From NCBI RefSeq assembly GCF_900142805.1, contig NZ_FRCF01000003.1:1-64000 (forward strand): a DNA stretch of 64,000 nt. Direction: 5' to 3'. Shown here one piece after another: positions 35,385 to 43,544 of the stretch. Position 1 is the stretch's first letter, and every line of letters starts with the position of its first letter. This DNA is from Lacicoccus alkaliphilus DSM 16010. Its GTDB lineage: Bacteria; Bacillota; Bacilli; Staphylococcales; Salinicoccaceae. Made by a program: the position numbers and the translations under genes. The notes beneath the pieces are model-generated. The model was not told where the DNA came from, made no database searches, and saw only the letters and a list, made by a program, of their open reading frames with translations.

Positions 35385-36449
35385 ATGAGAAAAGAAATCC
35401 ATCAGCGCAGTCAAAGGAAAAATGAGCATGTAAAACATGCCATGCACCAAAAGACCGGCGAAGTCCTGTCGGATTTCGAGCGGGTCACTCTCCTGCACCA
35501 TTCCCTTCCCGATTTGAACCTGGATGAAATCGACCTCTCCACTATGATTGCAGATCATCATGTCCCGATCCCCCTGTATATCAATGCAATGACGGGGGGC
35601 AGCGAGTGGACTGAATCCATCAACAGAAAGCTCGCCGGTGTCGCCGCTGCAACCGGTATCCCCATGGCGGTCGGCTCCATGCATGCTGCACTGCGGCATG
35701 AAGAGCTGAGTTCCTCCTACAGCATAGTCAGGGAGGTCAACCCTGACGGGCTCATATTTGCCAATGTCGGTGCGGATGTTTCATTGGAAGGTGCCCGTAG
35801 GGCGGTCGAAATGATTGATGCCGATGCCCTGCAGATACACATCAATGCCCCCCAGGAATTGATCATGCCTGAAGGAGACAGGGACTTTAAAAGTTGGCGC
35901 GCGAATATTGAAAGTATCATAGGGCACATGGAGGTCCCGGTCATAGTCAAGGAAGTGGGTTTCGGGATGAGCAGGAAAGCGCTCCTGACCCTGAATGCGC
36001 TTGGTGTCCGGCATGTGGACATCAGCGGCAAAGGGGGCACGAACTTCGCAAGGATAGAAAATGCACGGAGGAAAAGCGGGGATATGTCATATCTGGGCGA
36101 CTGGGGCATCTCCACGGTACGCGCCCTGCTCGAGTCCCAAAGCGTCCAGTCTGATATGTCGGTGATGGCAAGCGGGGGCATCAGCACCCCCCTGGACGCA
36201 GTGAAATGCCTGGCGCTCGGCGCCCGTGGCGTCGGGATGTCCCGGATGCTTTTGAAAAGTGTGGAAGACGCAGGGGTCGATGAAACGATCGGGTATGTAG
36301 ACACCTTCCAAAACCAGATGAAGCGGATCGCTGTCATGGTCAATGCTGCAACAATCGAAGAATTAAGAAAAACACCGTTGGTCCTCGACCCTGAATTATT
36401 ATCCTGGATGTCACAGCGGCAGCTTGTTTTGAATGAGAGGGAAATATGA
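35385..36449 (+). CDS. fni: Type 2 isopentenyl-diphosphate isomerase
   Basis: FMN-dependent enzyme of 354 residues interconverting IPP and DMAPP for isoprenoid synthesis. INAMTGGSEWTESINRKLAG, GIPMAVGSMHAAL, QIHINAPQELIMPEGDRDF and MASGGISTPLDAVKCLALGA are family signatures, the last holding the FMN phosphate. AGAGGAG precedes ATG 35385. Its stop overlaps the crtN start (ATGA), so supply of precursor is coupled to pigment synthesis. In staphylococci fni is usually not linked to crt genes, so the linkage is informative here. Confidence 0.95.
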   Translation: MRKEIHQRSQRKNEHVKHAMHQKTGEVLSDFERVTLLHHSLPDLNLDEIDLSTMIADHHVPIPLYINAMTGGSEWTESINRKLAGVAAATGIPMAVGSMHAALRHEELSSSYSIVREVNPDGLIFANVGADVSLEGARRAVEMIDADALQIHINAPQELIMPEGDRDFKSWRANIESIIGHMEVPVIVKEVGFGMSRKALLTLNALGVRHVDISGKGGTNFARIENARRKSGDMSYLGDWGISTVRALLESQSVQSDMSVMASGGISTPLDAVKCLALGARGVGMSRMLLKSVEDAGVDETIGYVDTFQNQMKRIAVMVNAATIEELRKTPLVLDPELLSWMSQRQLVLNEREI

Positions 36450-37957
36450 TGAAAAAGACGGTTACAGTGATAGGTGCAGGCGTCGCAGGACTGGCAAGTG
36501 CCATCCGTCTGCAGAATGAGGGTTATGATGTCACCATCATTGAGAAGGACAGACTGCCCGGAGGGAAGATGAACCGCATCGACCTGGATGGTTATCAGTT
36601 CGATCTCGGTCCGACGATTGTCATGATGCCTGAATTGTACAGGGAAGTGTTTGAAGAAGCGGGCCGGAACCCCGATGACTATATACCGATGCAGCGCCTC
36701 GATCCGATGTACAGCAGTTATTTCGATGAAGGTGAAGTGCGGTACGATGTTTCGAACGACCTCGTGAAGAATATCGAGATGTTCGAGAGCATCAGCAGTG
36801 AAGATGCAGAAGGCTTCCTTAAATATTTGAGCGACCTGTACCACCGCTTCAATATTGCCAAAGACCATTTCCTTCAAAGGCCGTTCAGAAATTCAAAAGA
36901 CTTCTACAATCCATTCGTAATCAGTCAGGGACTGAAGCTTAAGACTTTGAACAGCGCCGATGATCTATTGAAAAAATATATAAAAGACACGCGCATGAGA
37001 CAGATGATCAGTTTCCAGACACTGTATATCGGCATTTCCCCGGCCAAAGGGCCGTCATTATATACAATCATCCCGATGATTGAATTCCTCTACGGCATCT
37101 GGTTCATCAAAGGCGGGATGCATACCATGGCTTCAGGGATGGAGCGTCTGTTCCGGGAGCTCGGAGGCAAAATTGAATATGAAACGGAAGTCGAACAGAT
37201 TGTCATAGAAGATGGGAAAGCCACGGGGGTCTTATTGAATGAGGGCGTCAGACATTCGGACCTTGTGATGTGCAATGCGGACTTCCCGTATGCAATGAAG
37301 CACCTGATCAAAGAGCCGGACTACAAGGGAAAGTACACGAATAAAAAAATTGACGGGATGGATTATTCATGTTCATGTTTCGTGCTCTATCTGGGGATGG
37401 ACAGAAAATATCCCGAGCTCGAAAGCATTCACAATTTCGTTTTCTCGGAAGATTTGGATACGAACATCAAACAGATCTTCGACGGTGATATCATCGAAGA
37501 TCCATCGATGTACATGTATATGGCCTCCAAACTGGAACCATCCATGGCACCAGAGGGGAAAGACGGAATTTATGTGCTGATGCCCATTTCAGACCTCGAT
37601 ACGATGAAGTATGAGTGGACGGATGAGGTGGCAGCCATGTACCGCCGGAAAATGCTCGCTAAATTGAAGCACCTGCCGGGCCTTGCCAACATCGAAGATG
37701 AAATCCTCACTGAAACGATGACGAGCCCGCGGGATTTTGAGCAACAGTTCAATGCTTACAAGGGGGCGACTTTCGGACTCAGGCCGACGCTCACCCAAAG
37801 CGTCCATTTGAGGCCGCAAAGCAAGGCGACACATTGTGACAACCTGTACTTCACAGGCAGCAGCACCCACCCCGGCGCCGGAGTCCCGATTGTATTGTTG
37901 TCTTCCAAAATTGCAGTCGGTGAATTGTTGAAAGACGAAAGTGAATCCAGGAGGTAA
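36446..37957 (+). CDS. crtN: Diapophytoene desaturase (CrtN-type carotenoid desaturase)
   Basis: FAD-dependent desaturase of 503 residues. The N-terminal dinucleotide motif VIGAGVAGLASAIRLQNEG and the C-terminal carotenoid-oxidoreductase motif STHPGAGVPIVLLSSKIA are both present. In this family CrtN turns 4,4'-diapophytoene into yellow diaponeurosporene. Pairing with a CrtM-like synthase and absence of a geranylgeranyl synthase favour a C30 route. Overlaps fni by 4 bp; the first codons are ATG ATG after GAGGG. crtM starts 5 bp downstream. Confidence 0.93.
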   Translation: MMKKTVTVIGAGVAGLASAIRLQNEGYDVTIIEKDRLPGGKMNRIDLDGYQFDLGPTIVMMPELYREVFEEAGRNPDDYIPMQRLDPMYSSYFDEGEVRYDVSNDLVKNIEMFESISSEDAEGFLKYLSDLYHRFNIAKDHFLQRPFRNSKDFYNPFVISQGLKLKTLNSADDLLKKYIKDTRMRQMISFQTLYIGISPAKGPSLYTIIPMIEFLYGIWFIKGGMHTMASGMERLFRELGGKIEYETEVEQIVIEDGKATGVLLNEGVRHSDLVMCNADFPYAMKHLIKEPDYKGKYTNKKIDGMDYSCSCFVLYLGMDRKYPELESIHNFVFSEDLDTNIKQIFDGDIIEDPSMYMYMASKLEPSMAPEGKDGIYVLMPISDLDTMKYEWTDEVAAMYRRKMLAKLKHLPGLANIEDEILTETMTSPRDFEQQFNAYKGATFGLRPTLTQSVHLRPQSKATHCDNLYFTGSSTHPGAGVPIVLLSSKIAVGELLKDESESRR

Positions 37958-37961
37958 AAGT

Positions 37962-38843
37962 ATGAAAAATCCAGCTCCTTCATTAGTCGGTGATTATAAA
38001 TATTGCCAGTCGGTCATAAAGAAGTATTCCAAAAGTTTCTACTATGCTTTTTCGGCGTTGCCTGAAGAAGACGCCCGGGCAGTCTATGCAGTCTATGCTT
38101 TCTGCCGAATGGCAGATGATGCGATAGATGAAGCGGACAGTAAAGAAGAAGCGACGGATAACCTCCTGGAACTGAGAGTGCAGCTGGACGGCTTCTGTAA
38201 CGGTGAAGTGCCCGAGACCCCGATGTGGCGGGCGCTGAATGACGTCAGGAGCCGGTACGATTTGGATCTCTCCATGTTGTATGCCCAGATTGAAGGACAG
38301 GCATCGGATGTTCATTTTGAGCAGCCTGAAACATTCGAGGAACTGATCGATTACAGCCGGAAAGTGGCCGGATCGGTCGGGAGGCTCCTGCTGCCGATCC
38401 TGTCCGAAGACACATCGGCGGAAAGGCAGTTACATGCCGAGAATCTGGGGGTGGCCATGCAGATCACCAACATACTGAGGGATGTCGGAGAAGATGTGGA
38501 CCTGCATGACAGGGTCTATATTCCAAAGTTTGTGCTCAGCCAATTTGGATATTCGAATGAACAGCTGAGGAACGGGGAACTGAATGTTGATTTCATTGAT
38601 CTGTGGGAACACCTGGCGCGTGAAGCTGAAGTACTCTACGATGATTTCCAGGATGAAATCATCCATTATAAAGAAGAGGCGCGCATCCCGCTCCTTTTGT
38701 CAATGTCCGTCTACCGTGAAATTTTAACGGAAGTGAGAAAAAATGGTTACGATTGTTTCAAAAGGCGCAACTTTGTATCCATGAAACGCAAGATGGAAAT
38801 AAAAGAACAGGTGAAACGGGATTTGAAAAGTCTTGAAAGATGA
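37962..38843 (+). CDS. crtM: Dehydrosqualene (diapophytoene) synthase
   Basis: Head-to-head prenyl synthase of 293 residues that condenses two farnesyl diphosphates. Both aspartate-rich motifs are intact: DDAIDEAD at about 49-56, and NILRDVGEDVDLHDRVYIP, preceded by GVAMQIT. SKSFYYAFSALPEEDARAVY is the typical N-terminal pattern. ATG 37962 lies 7 nt after AGGAGG. The stop overlaps a further start (ATGATG at 38840) that leads into a short flavoprotein relic, suggesting the operon once had another gene. Confidence 0.94.
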   Translation: MKNPAPSLVGDYKYCQSVIKKYSKSFYYAFSALPEEDARAVYAVYAFCRMADDAIDEADSKEEATDNLLELRVQLDGFCNGEVPETPMWRALNDVRSRYDLDLSMLYAQIEGQASDVHFEQPETFEELIDYSRKVAGSVGRLLLPILSEDTSAERQLHAENLGVAMQITNILRDVGEDVDLHDRVYIPKFVLSQFGYSNEQLRNGELNVDFIDLWEHLAREAEVLYDDFQDEIIHYKEEARIPLLLSMSVYREILTEVRKNGYDCFKRRNFVSMKRKMEIKEQVKRDLKSLER

Positions 38844-38960
38844 TGGGCGCAGGCATATCCCAAGCAAAGAAAGTAATTGTCATCGGAGCCGGCATGCCGA
38901 AGGTGACGGTGAGCGTCCAACTGGACAGTGCGAAGGTCACCGGATCAACAAATGAATCAT
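38840..38960 (+). pseudogene. Relic of a third carotenoid-operon flavoprotein gene
   Basis: ATGATG overlaps the crtM stop. The frame reads MMGAGISQAKKVIVIGAGMP and then diverges: KKVIVIGAG is the beta-strand and first glycines of an FAD-binding start as in CrtN/CrtP desaturases and oxidases, but the third glycine and everything after it are missing. The frame continues through the operon terminator to 39025 without further similarity. I read it as the first about 18 codons of a deleted CrtP/CrtN-like gene. Alternatively, a chance match of a short stretch. Confidence 0.55.
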
Positions 38961-38966
38961 CGAATA

Positions 38967-38993
38967 CCCGGCGGGCTGATGAGGTCCGCCGGG
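38967..38993 (+). terminator. Terminator of the carotenoid operon
   Basis: CCCGGCGG (38967-38974) pairs with CCGCCGGG (38986-38993), followed by CATTTTC. Confidence 0.75.
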
Positions 38994-39159
38994 CATTTTC
39001 ATGTCTTCCGGCTGGGAGTGCCTGAGTCCGTCTGCTTTCGGGAAGTCGAGGCTTCAGTCTTGCCGTGTGAATCGGGGGAGACTGTTTTTTCATCTTCAAA
39101 CAAGGGTAAATGGGAAATATGTGATTCAATACCGAATGATAAATCAGGAGGAATTTTTA

Positions 39160-40008
39160 ATGACTGAAGGAACAATCCTTGTAACAGGTGCAGGCACAGG
39201 CTTCGGTAAAGGCATTGCATTCAGCCTTGCGGAAAAAGGTGAGTCGGTGATTGCAAGTGTAGAAGCGATGTCGCAGGTCTCCGCTTTGGAAAAAGAAATC
39301 CGGGAGCGTGGACTTGACATGAAAATAGAGAAGTTGGACGTCACCAGTGAAAAAGACAGGGAAAAAGCATGGACATGGGATGTCGATGTACTGGTCAACA
39401 ATGCAGCAGTCAAGGAAGGCGGCTCTTTGGTCGATATACCGGAAGCGAACCTCCGGCATCAATTTGAAGTGAACACATTCGCCCCGATCCTTTTGACACA
39501 GGGGTTTGCGCGGAAAATGATAGAAAAGAAAAAGGGTCGGATCGTGTTTGTATCTTCCATCTCCGGACTGACGTCCACACCGTTGTCGGGGCCATATAAT
39601 GGATCCAAGCATGCGCTTGAAGCATTTTCAGAGGCACTCAGCCAGGAACTGCAGGAATTCAATGTAGAAGTCGCAACGATAAATCCCGGACCTTATTTGA
39701 CAGGATTCAACGACCGTGAATTCGAAACATGGAAGAACTGGGTGGAAGTTGAAGACACTGTATATGATTATGAAAAACTTGCCTTTCCGATGGAGCAGTA
39801 TGATCCGGAAGAAGTGATCGAACCATCCGTCAAAGTGATCCTTGGGGAGACGAAGGATTACAGGAATGTCATCCCTGAAGATATGGTTTCGATGATCAAA
39901 GATATGAGGGCAGCCTTATGGGATAAGAAAACTGATGAAAATCTGGGTGAAAGACATGAAACGGTCCAAAAATCATATGATATAGCGCCCGGAACAAAAG
40001 CCGAATAA
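39160..40008 (+). CDS. Short-chain dehydrogenase/reductase
   Basis: Protein of 282 residues. TGAGTGFGKGIAFSLAEKG is the NAD(P)-binding glycine motif; VNNAAVKEGG and VSSISGLTSTPLSGPYNGSK hold the catalytic Ser, Tyr and Lys. The C-terminal extension of about 70 residues is longer than in FabG-like enzymes, as in retinol- or steroid-dehydrogenase-like SDRs. Substrate unknown. ATG 39160 follows AGGAGG; the open frame further upstream lies in the leader. It starts 317 bp after crtM, behind a terminator, so probably its own unit. Confidence 0.9.
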   Translation: MTEGTILVTGAGTGFGKGIAFSLAEKGESVIASVEAMSQVSALEKEIRERGLDMKIEKLDVTSEKDREKAWTWDVDVLVNNAAVKEGGSLVDIPEANLRHQFEVNTFAPILLTQGFARKMIEKKKGRIVFVSSISGLTSTPLSGPYNGSKHALEAFSEALSQELQEFNVEVATINPGPYLTGFNDREFETWKNWVEVEDTVYDYEKLAFPMEQYDPEEVIEPSVKVILGETKDYRNVIPEDMVSMIKDMRAALWDKKTDENLGERHETVQKSYDIAPGTKAE

Positions 40009-40059
40009 TATGAACGGGAAGTGAGTAATCACTTCCCTCAATTTTTAAGGAGTGAGGAC

Positions 40060-40806
40060 ATGTCCACACACAAAAAATGGGTCATCGGATATTTTGTCAC
40101 CTTCATACTGATGATCATCACGAATTATACTGCAGGACAGATGGGCTCGGATGTCGGCGGCACGGCCAATGAAAATGAGGCCCTCATCCAACCTGCAGGA
40201 TTTGCGTTTTCAATATGGGGTCTGATCTACACCCTGGTGTTCATATGGATCATTTACCTTTTCTTTTCCAGGAAGGATAAATCATACATTACGGAACGTT
40301 TGAAATTCTGGCCGATCGCCAATTTCATATTGAATGGCTTATGGATATTCGTTTTCACACAGGAATGGCTGTTCGCTTCAATTATTGTGATTGCTGCGTT
40401 GCTGTATACTCTGGCAGAGATATACTCGTCGATCAGTGAAACGAACCACGGCTGGTTCGACAGATTTCCATTTGCAATATACTTCGCATGGGTGACACTG
40501 GCGACGATCGTCAATATCTTTACGTGGACGACCGGAAATGATATAGATACGGTCCTTGGCATGGACGAACTGACATGGACCCTCATCGTGCTGATTGTCG
40601 CGGGTCTCATCGGTATCACAATCGCACTATTCTTTAAAGACTGGGTCTACCCGCTTGTATTGATCTGGCCGCTGTTCGGCATTTACGCAGAAAGCGGCGA
40701 CGTCTCCACTGGTCTCAACATCACACTTCTTGCAGTCGCTGCAGCACTCTTGATCACAGCGGTGATGGTCATCGTCCAGCAGGTGAAAACATTCAAGAGA
40801 GTATAA
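40060..40806 (+). CDS. TspO/MBR-related tryptophan-rich membrane protein
   Basis: Membrane protein of 248 residues with about seven hydrophobic segments. IQPAGFAFSIWGLIYTLVFI is the conserved A-F-x-IWG-xIY region of TspO/MBR-like proteins; more Trp residues lie in FILNGLWIFVFTQEWLFAS. Typical TspO has about 160 residues and five helices, so this is the longer bacterial branch. TspO binds tetrapyrroles and responds to oxidative stress; the role of the long form is unknown. AAGGAGTGAGG precedes ATG 40060. It lies 51 bp after the SDR gene and may be cotranscribed. Confidence 0.8.
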   Translation: MSTHKKWVIGYFVTFILMIITNYTAGQMGSDVGGTANENEALIQPAGFAFSIWGLIYTLVFIWIIYLFFSRKDKSYITERLKFWPIANFILNGLWIFVFTQEWLFASIIVIAALLYTLAEIYSSISETNHGWFDRFPFAIYFAWVTLATIVNIFTWTTGNDIDTVLGMDELTWTLIVLIVAGLIGITIALFFKDWVYPLVLIWPLFGIYAESGDVSTGLNITLLAVAAALLITAVMVIVQQVKTFKRV

Positions 40807-40832
40807 AAAAGAGCGGATTTCCGCTCTTTTTT
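40805..40832. terminator. Bidirectional terminator
   Basis: AAAAAAGAGCGG (40805-40816) pairs with CCGCTCTTTTTT (40821-40832) around ATTT. It covers the ends of the TspO-like gene and the convergent ornithine-cyclodeaminase-like gene. Confidence 0.88.
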
Positions 40833-41779
40833 CATTTCAGGTTTTTTATTTTCATTACGCCATTTGCCACCGCAAGGTCGAAATAACCGGCGCCCACGCA
40901 TTTGTACAAGGTGATTTCATCTTCCGAATGCCTTAAGAAGCCCTTGTCGAAAATATCGGCCAGTGTGCCTTTGATATCATCCCAGGAAATGACGCCTTCT
41001 TCGACCGCTTTGATGATTTCACCTGCTTCTTCCATGGCGCCGTCCATATCATCGAGGTAAATCTGTTCCGCTCTCCTGATGGTTTCCATATCCATCTCGA
41101 TCATTTCAGGAGTGAATGAACCGACACCATTTATATGTGTCCCTTTTTTCAACTCCGAACCGTCAAACACAGGTGTTTTGGATTGGGTGGCGCAATTCAG
41201 GATGTCGCTCCCTGTAACCACCCGGTTCACGTCATCGGCGACCTCAATGCCGCTTTCCACTCCGAATGCTTCAAGGTCCTCCTTGAATTTTTCAGCTTTG
41301 CTCCGGGTCCGGTTGAACAATATGATCTTTTTTATGTCACGGACTTCGAGTACGCCCAAAACCTGTTCAAAAGCCATTCTGCCTGTGCCGATCACACCGA
41401 GCACAGTGGAATTTTTCCTTGCGAGTTTGTCCGTTGCGATGGCCGTCATCGCTCCAGTACGCAACCTTGTTAAATAGGAGGCTTCCATGGAAGCGATATG
41501 CCTGCCGTCCTCCAGGTTTGATACAAGGATGTTCCCCTGGGTCGTCGGCAGATCTGCATTTTCCGGGAAAATCGAAACCGTTTTGATGATGGAGACTTTC
41601 TGCTTGGTGCTGATGCACGGCATGTACAGCATGGAGGAGCTGGCACTGGCAGGCAACACGATCCTGTTGGCCTCCACCAATTCATCATTCCGGTGATCAT
41701 TCAGCACGAGCCTCACATCTTCAATCGCGTGATGGATCTTATAAACTTCCTGAATCTCTTTATCCTTTAAGAAATGCAT
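40832..41779 (-). CDS. Ornithine cyclodeaminase / mu-crystallin family protein
   Basis: NAD(P)-dependent protein of 315 residues. LTRLRTGAMTAIATDKLA, GVIGTGRMAFEQVLGVLEV (Rossmann motif) and ATQSKTPVFDGSEL are family landmarks. Members include ornithine cyclodeaminase, alanine dehydrogenase, ketimine reductase and the SbnB type; the exact activity cannot be told. GGGAGA precedes ATG 41779. It follows a sarcosine-oxidase-like gene on the same strand after 80 bp; both act on amino or imino acids, so a shared pathway is possible. Confidence 0.85.
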   Translation of the reverse strand: MHFLKDKEIQEVYKIHHAIEDVRLVLNDHRNDELVEANRIVLPASASSSMLYMPCISTKQKVSIIKTVSIFPENADLPTTQGNILVSNLEDGRHIASMEASYLTRLRTGAMTAIATDKLARKNSTVLGVIGTGRMAFEQVLGVLEVRDIKKIILFNRTRSKAEKFKEDLEAFGVESGIEVADDVNRVVTGSDILNCATQSKTPVFDGSELKKGTHINGVGSFTPEMIEMDMETIRRAEQIYLDDMDGAMEEAGEIIKAVEEGVISWDDIKGTLADIFDKGFLRHSEDEITLYKCVGAGYFDLAVANGVMKIKNLK

Positions 41780-41859
41780 TGACCATTCTCCCTTTCAGAA
41801 ATGAATTCTGTATTTCCTTCATTGTAGCACGGAAGAAATTGAATTGAATCCCCAGGTCT

Positions 41860-43014
41860 TTAATCATACAGTGCATCTCTCGTAATGGAGAATTCCGATA
41901 TATCATGTTCGGTACTGCCTTCAGTGATGAGCTGGGTGAAAATCTCCCCGATCACCGGAACATACTTGAAGCCGTGACCGGAGAATCCGCCGGCGATATA
42001 GATGTTACCGTATTTCGGGTGCTGATCTATGATGAAGTCTTCATCGGGGGTGTTGGTGAATATGCAGGTGACACCTTTGTTGAGTTTGCCGTTGGCCCCC
42101 TCCATGTGATCATCAAGGTAGGTCCGGACGTCGCCTTCATCTTTTTCATAGTCGCCGAACTGCCTGTTCATATTTTCGGGTGCATCATCATCTTCTGCGT
42201 TTCCATTGTACCTGCCGACTTTGACGCCGGTACCGTCTATACTTGCGAAACCATAGTATGAGCCATGTCTGGCACGCCCGATGAATCCGGGGAAATTCTC
42301 GGAGCTGTACAAGTCTTCATCCGCCTTGAACCAGGCGATGGTACGCCTCGAGGGCTGCAGTTTTATATCCAGGCCGAGCGCTTTCAAAAACTTCCCTGTC
42401 CACGCGCCCGCAGATAAAATGACCTTATCTCCAGTGAAAGTGTCATGCTCTGTTTGAACGGTCACCTTATCTTCACCGGGATGAAGACTTTTTACAGGGG
42501 TGTCGATCAATAATTCGGCACCATTTTCAAGTGCGAGCCTGCGGTAGGTCAGGATGGCATTCTCACCCATGATGACACCGCCGTCATCTTCGTAATATCC
42601 GATTTCGAGATCTTCGCCGTGGAGGCCCGGCCATCGCTTCCGAATCTCTTCTTTTGTCAGCGTTTCAATATCCAGGTCGAAGGCCTTTGCCCCTTCCAGG
42701 GTGTTTTCAAGAAATTTTGAACCTTTATATCCAAAGTTGAGGATACCGATCTCCCTGAAGATTTCATCATCGGAATGGGCCTGAAGTTCATTCCACATTT
42801 CCTGTGCACGCAGGGCGAGCGGAACATAGTGCAGGCCTTCCCCCACTGCATGCCTGATCAGCCGCGTGTCACCGCCGTGGCTCCCGTGGTCATGAGGTGG
42901 ATCGTTTGCATCGATCATCAATACTTTTAACCCTTTTTTGGATAAATAATACCCTGACGACATTCCCATTGCTCCTGCACCGATGATCACCACATCATAA
43001 TGTTTGTTGTTGAT
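41860..43014 (-). CDS. Monomeric sarcosine oxidase / N-methyltryptophan oxidase-like, apparent ATC start
   Basis: FAD enzyme of 384 residues. HYDVVIIGAGAMGMSSGYYL is the dinucleotide fold, GGDTRLIRHAVGEG a SoxA signature, and VTCIFTNTPDEDFIIDQHP contains the Cys that carries covalent flavin in monomeric sarcosine oxidases. It oxidises N-methyl amino acids, giving formaldehyde and peroxide. No ATG, GTG or TTG lies between the in-frame TAA (43033-43035) and GTG 42996, and GTG 42996/42993 would cut into the first beta-strand without a ribosome site. AGGAG lies 7 nt before ATC 43014, giving INNKHYDVVIIGAG, the family length. Confidence 0.85.
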   Translation of the reverse strand: MNNKHYDVVIIGAGAMGMSSGYYLSKKGLKVLMIDANDPPHDHGSHGGDTRLIRHAVGEGLHYVPLALRAQEMWNELQAHSDDEIFREIGILNFGYKGSKFLENTLEGAKAFDLDIETLTKEEIRKRWPGLHGEDLEIGYYEDDGGVIMGENAILTYRRLALENGAELLIDTPVKSLHPGEDKVTVQTEHDTFTGDKVILSAGAWTGKFLKALGLDIKLQPSRRTIAWFKADEDLYSSENFPGFIGRARHGSYYGFASIDGTGVKVGRYNGNAEDDDAPENMNRQFGDYEKDEGDVRTYLDDHMEGANGKLNKGVTCIFTNTPDEDFIIDQHPKYGNIYIAGGFSGHGFKYVPVIGEIFTQLITEGSTEHDISEFSITRDALYD

Positions 43015-43237
43015 AAGATCACTCCTAAAGATTTATCAGATGTAAAAAGAATTCTTATGCCGCTTTTTCCCCTCTCTACCACGAATATAAAACAATTAAT
43101 CATAAAATAAAGAAATCGCTTTCAAATGAATGGATATGATGATACTGAATTTTTTGAAAATGGTATCATTCATGAGATAATGAAGATAAGCACGGGATGT
43201 ACAGAAAAATCCATTATGGAAAGGAGGTGGACATCTG

Positions 43238-43504
43238 ATGGGCAAAAAAACGAAATTGATTACGGCAGCGGGTGTCACGGCAGGTGCCCTTTATGTGAGT
43301 GCCAATACCGAGAAAGTGAAGCAGGGCATCGATAAGGGGATGGAGATGGCAGTCAGCCAGGTCGGAAAGTGGACGAATGACCCGTACGTCAAAAATCTCG
43401 GGAGACCTGAGGATTTAAGGGACTCGAATATGGTGGATGAAGGCGCCATGACAAGCGTGCAGTATTATTATGACCTGAGGGAAGCCTCGCGTAAAAAAGC
43501 GTAA
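43238..43504 (+). CDS. Small protein of unknown function
   Basis: Basic protein of 88 residues that I do not assign to a family. The start KLITAAGVTAGALYVSANTE is mildly hydrophobic and could form a membrane anchor; the rest is soluble, with VSQVGKWTNDPYVKNLGRPE. Resemblance to YtxH-type stress proteins is only in layout. A very good ribosome site AAGGAGGTGG precedes ATG 43238 and a terminator follows the stop, both arguing for a real gene expressed alone. Confidence 0.7.
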   Translation: MGKKTKLITAAGVTAGALYVSANTEKVKQGIDKGMEMAVSQVGKWTNDPYVKNLGRPEDLRDSNMVDEGAMTSVQYYYDLREASRKKA

Positions 43505-43508
43505 TACA

Positions 43509-43544
43509 AATGAAGCGCAGGGAGATCAGTCCCTGCGCTTCATT
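43509..43544. terminator. Bidirectional terminator
   Basis: AATGAAGCGCAGGGA (43509-43523) pairs with TCCCTGCGCTTCATT (43530-43544), 15 bp perfect, between convergent genes; it overlaps the stop of the methyltransferase gene. Confidence 0.8.

Noticed and set aside
35717-36877. 386-codon minus-strand open frame
   Set aside because: Shadow of fni and crtN, both unmistakable on the plus strand; no family resemblance.
38840-39025. A functional 61-residue protein after crtM
   Set aside because: Only the first about 18 codons resemble a flavoprotein; the rest reads through the operon terminator, so it is listed as a relic.
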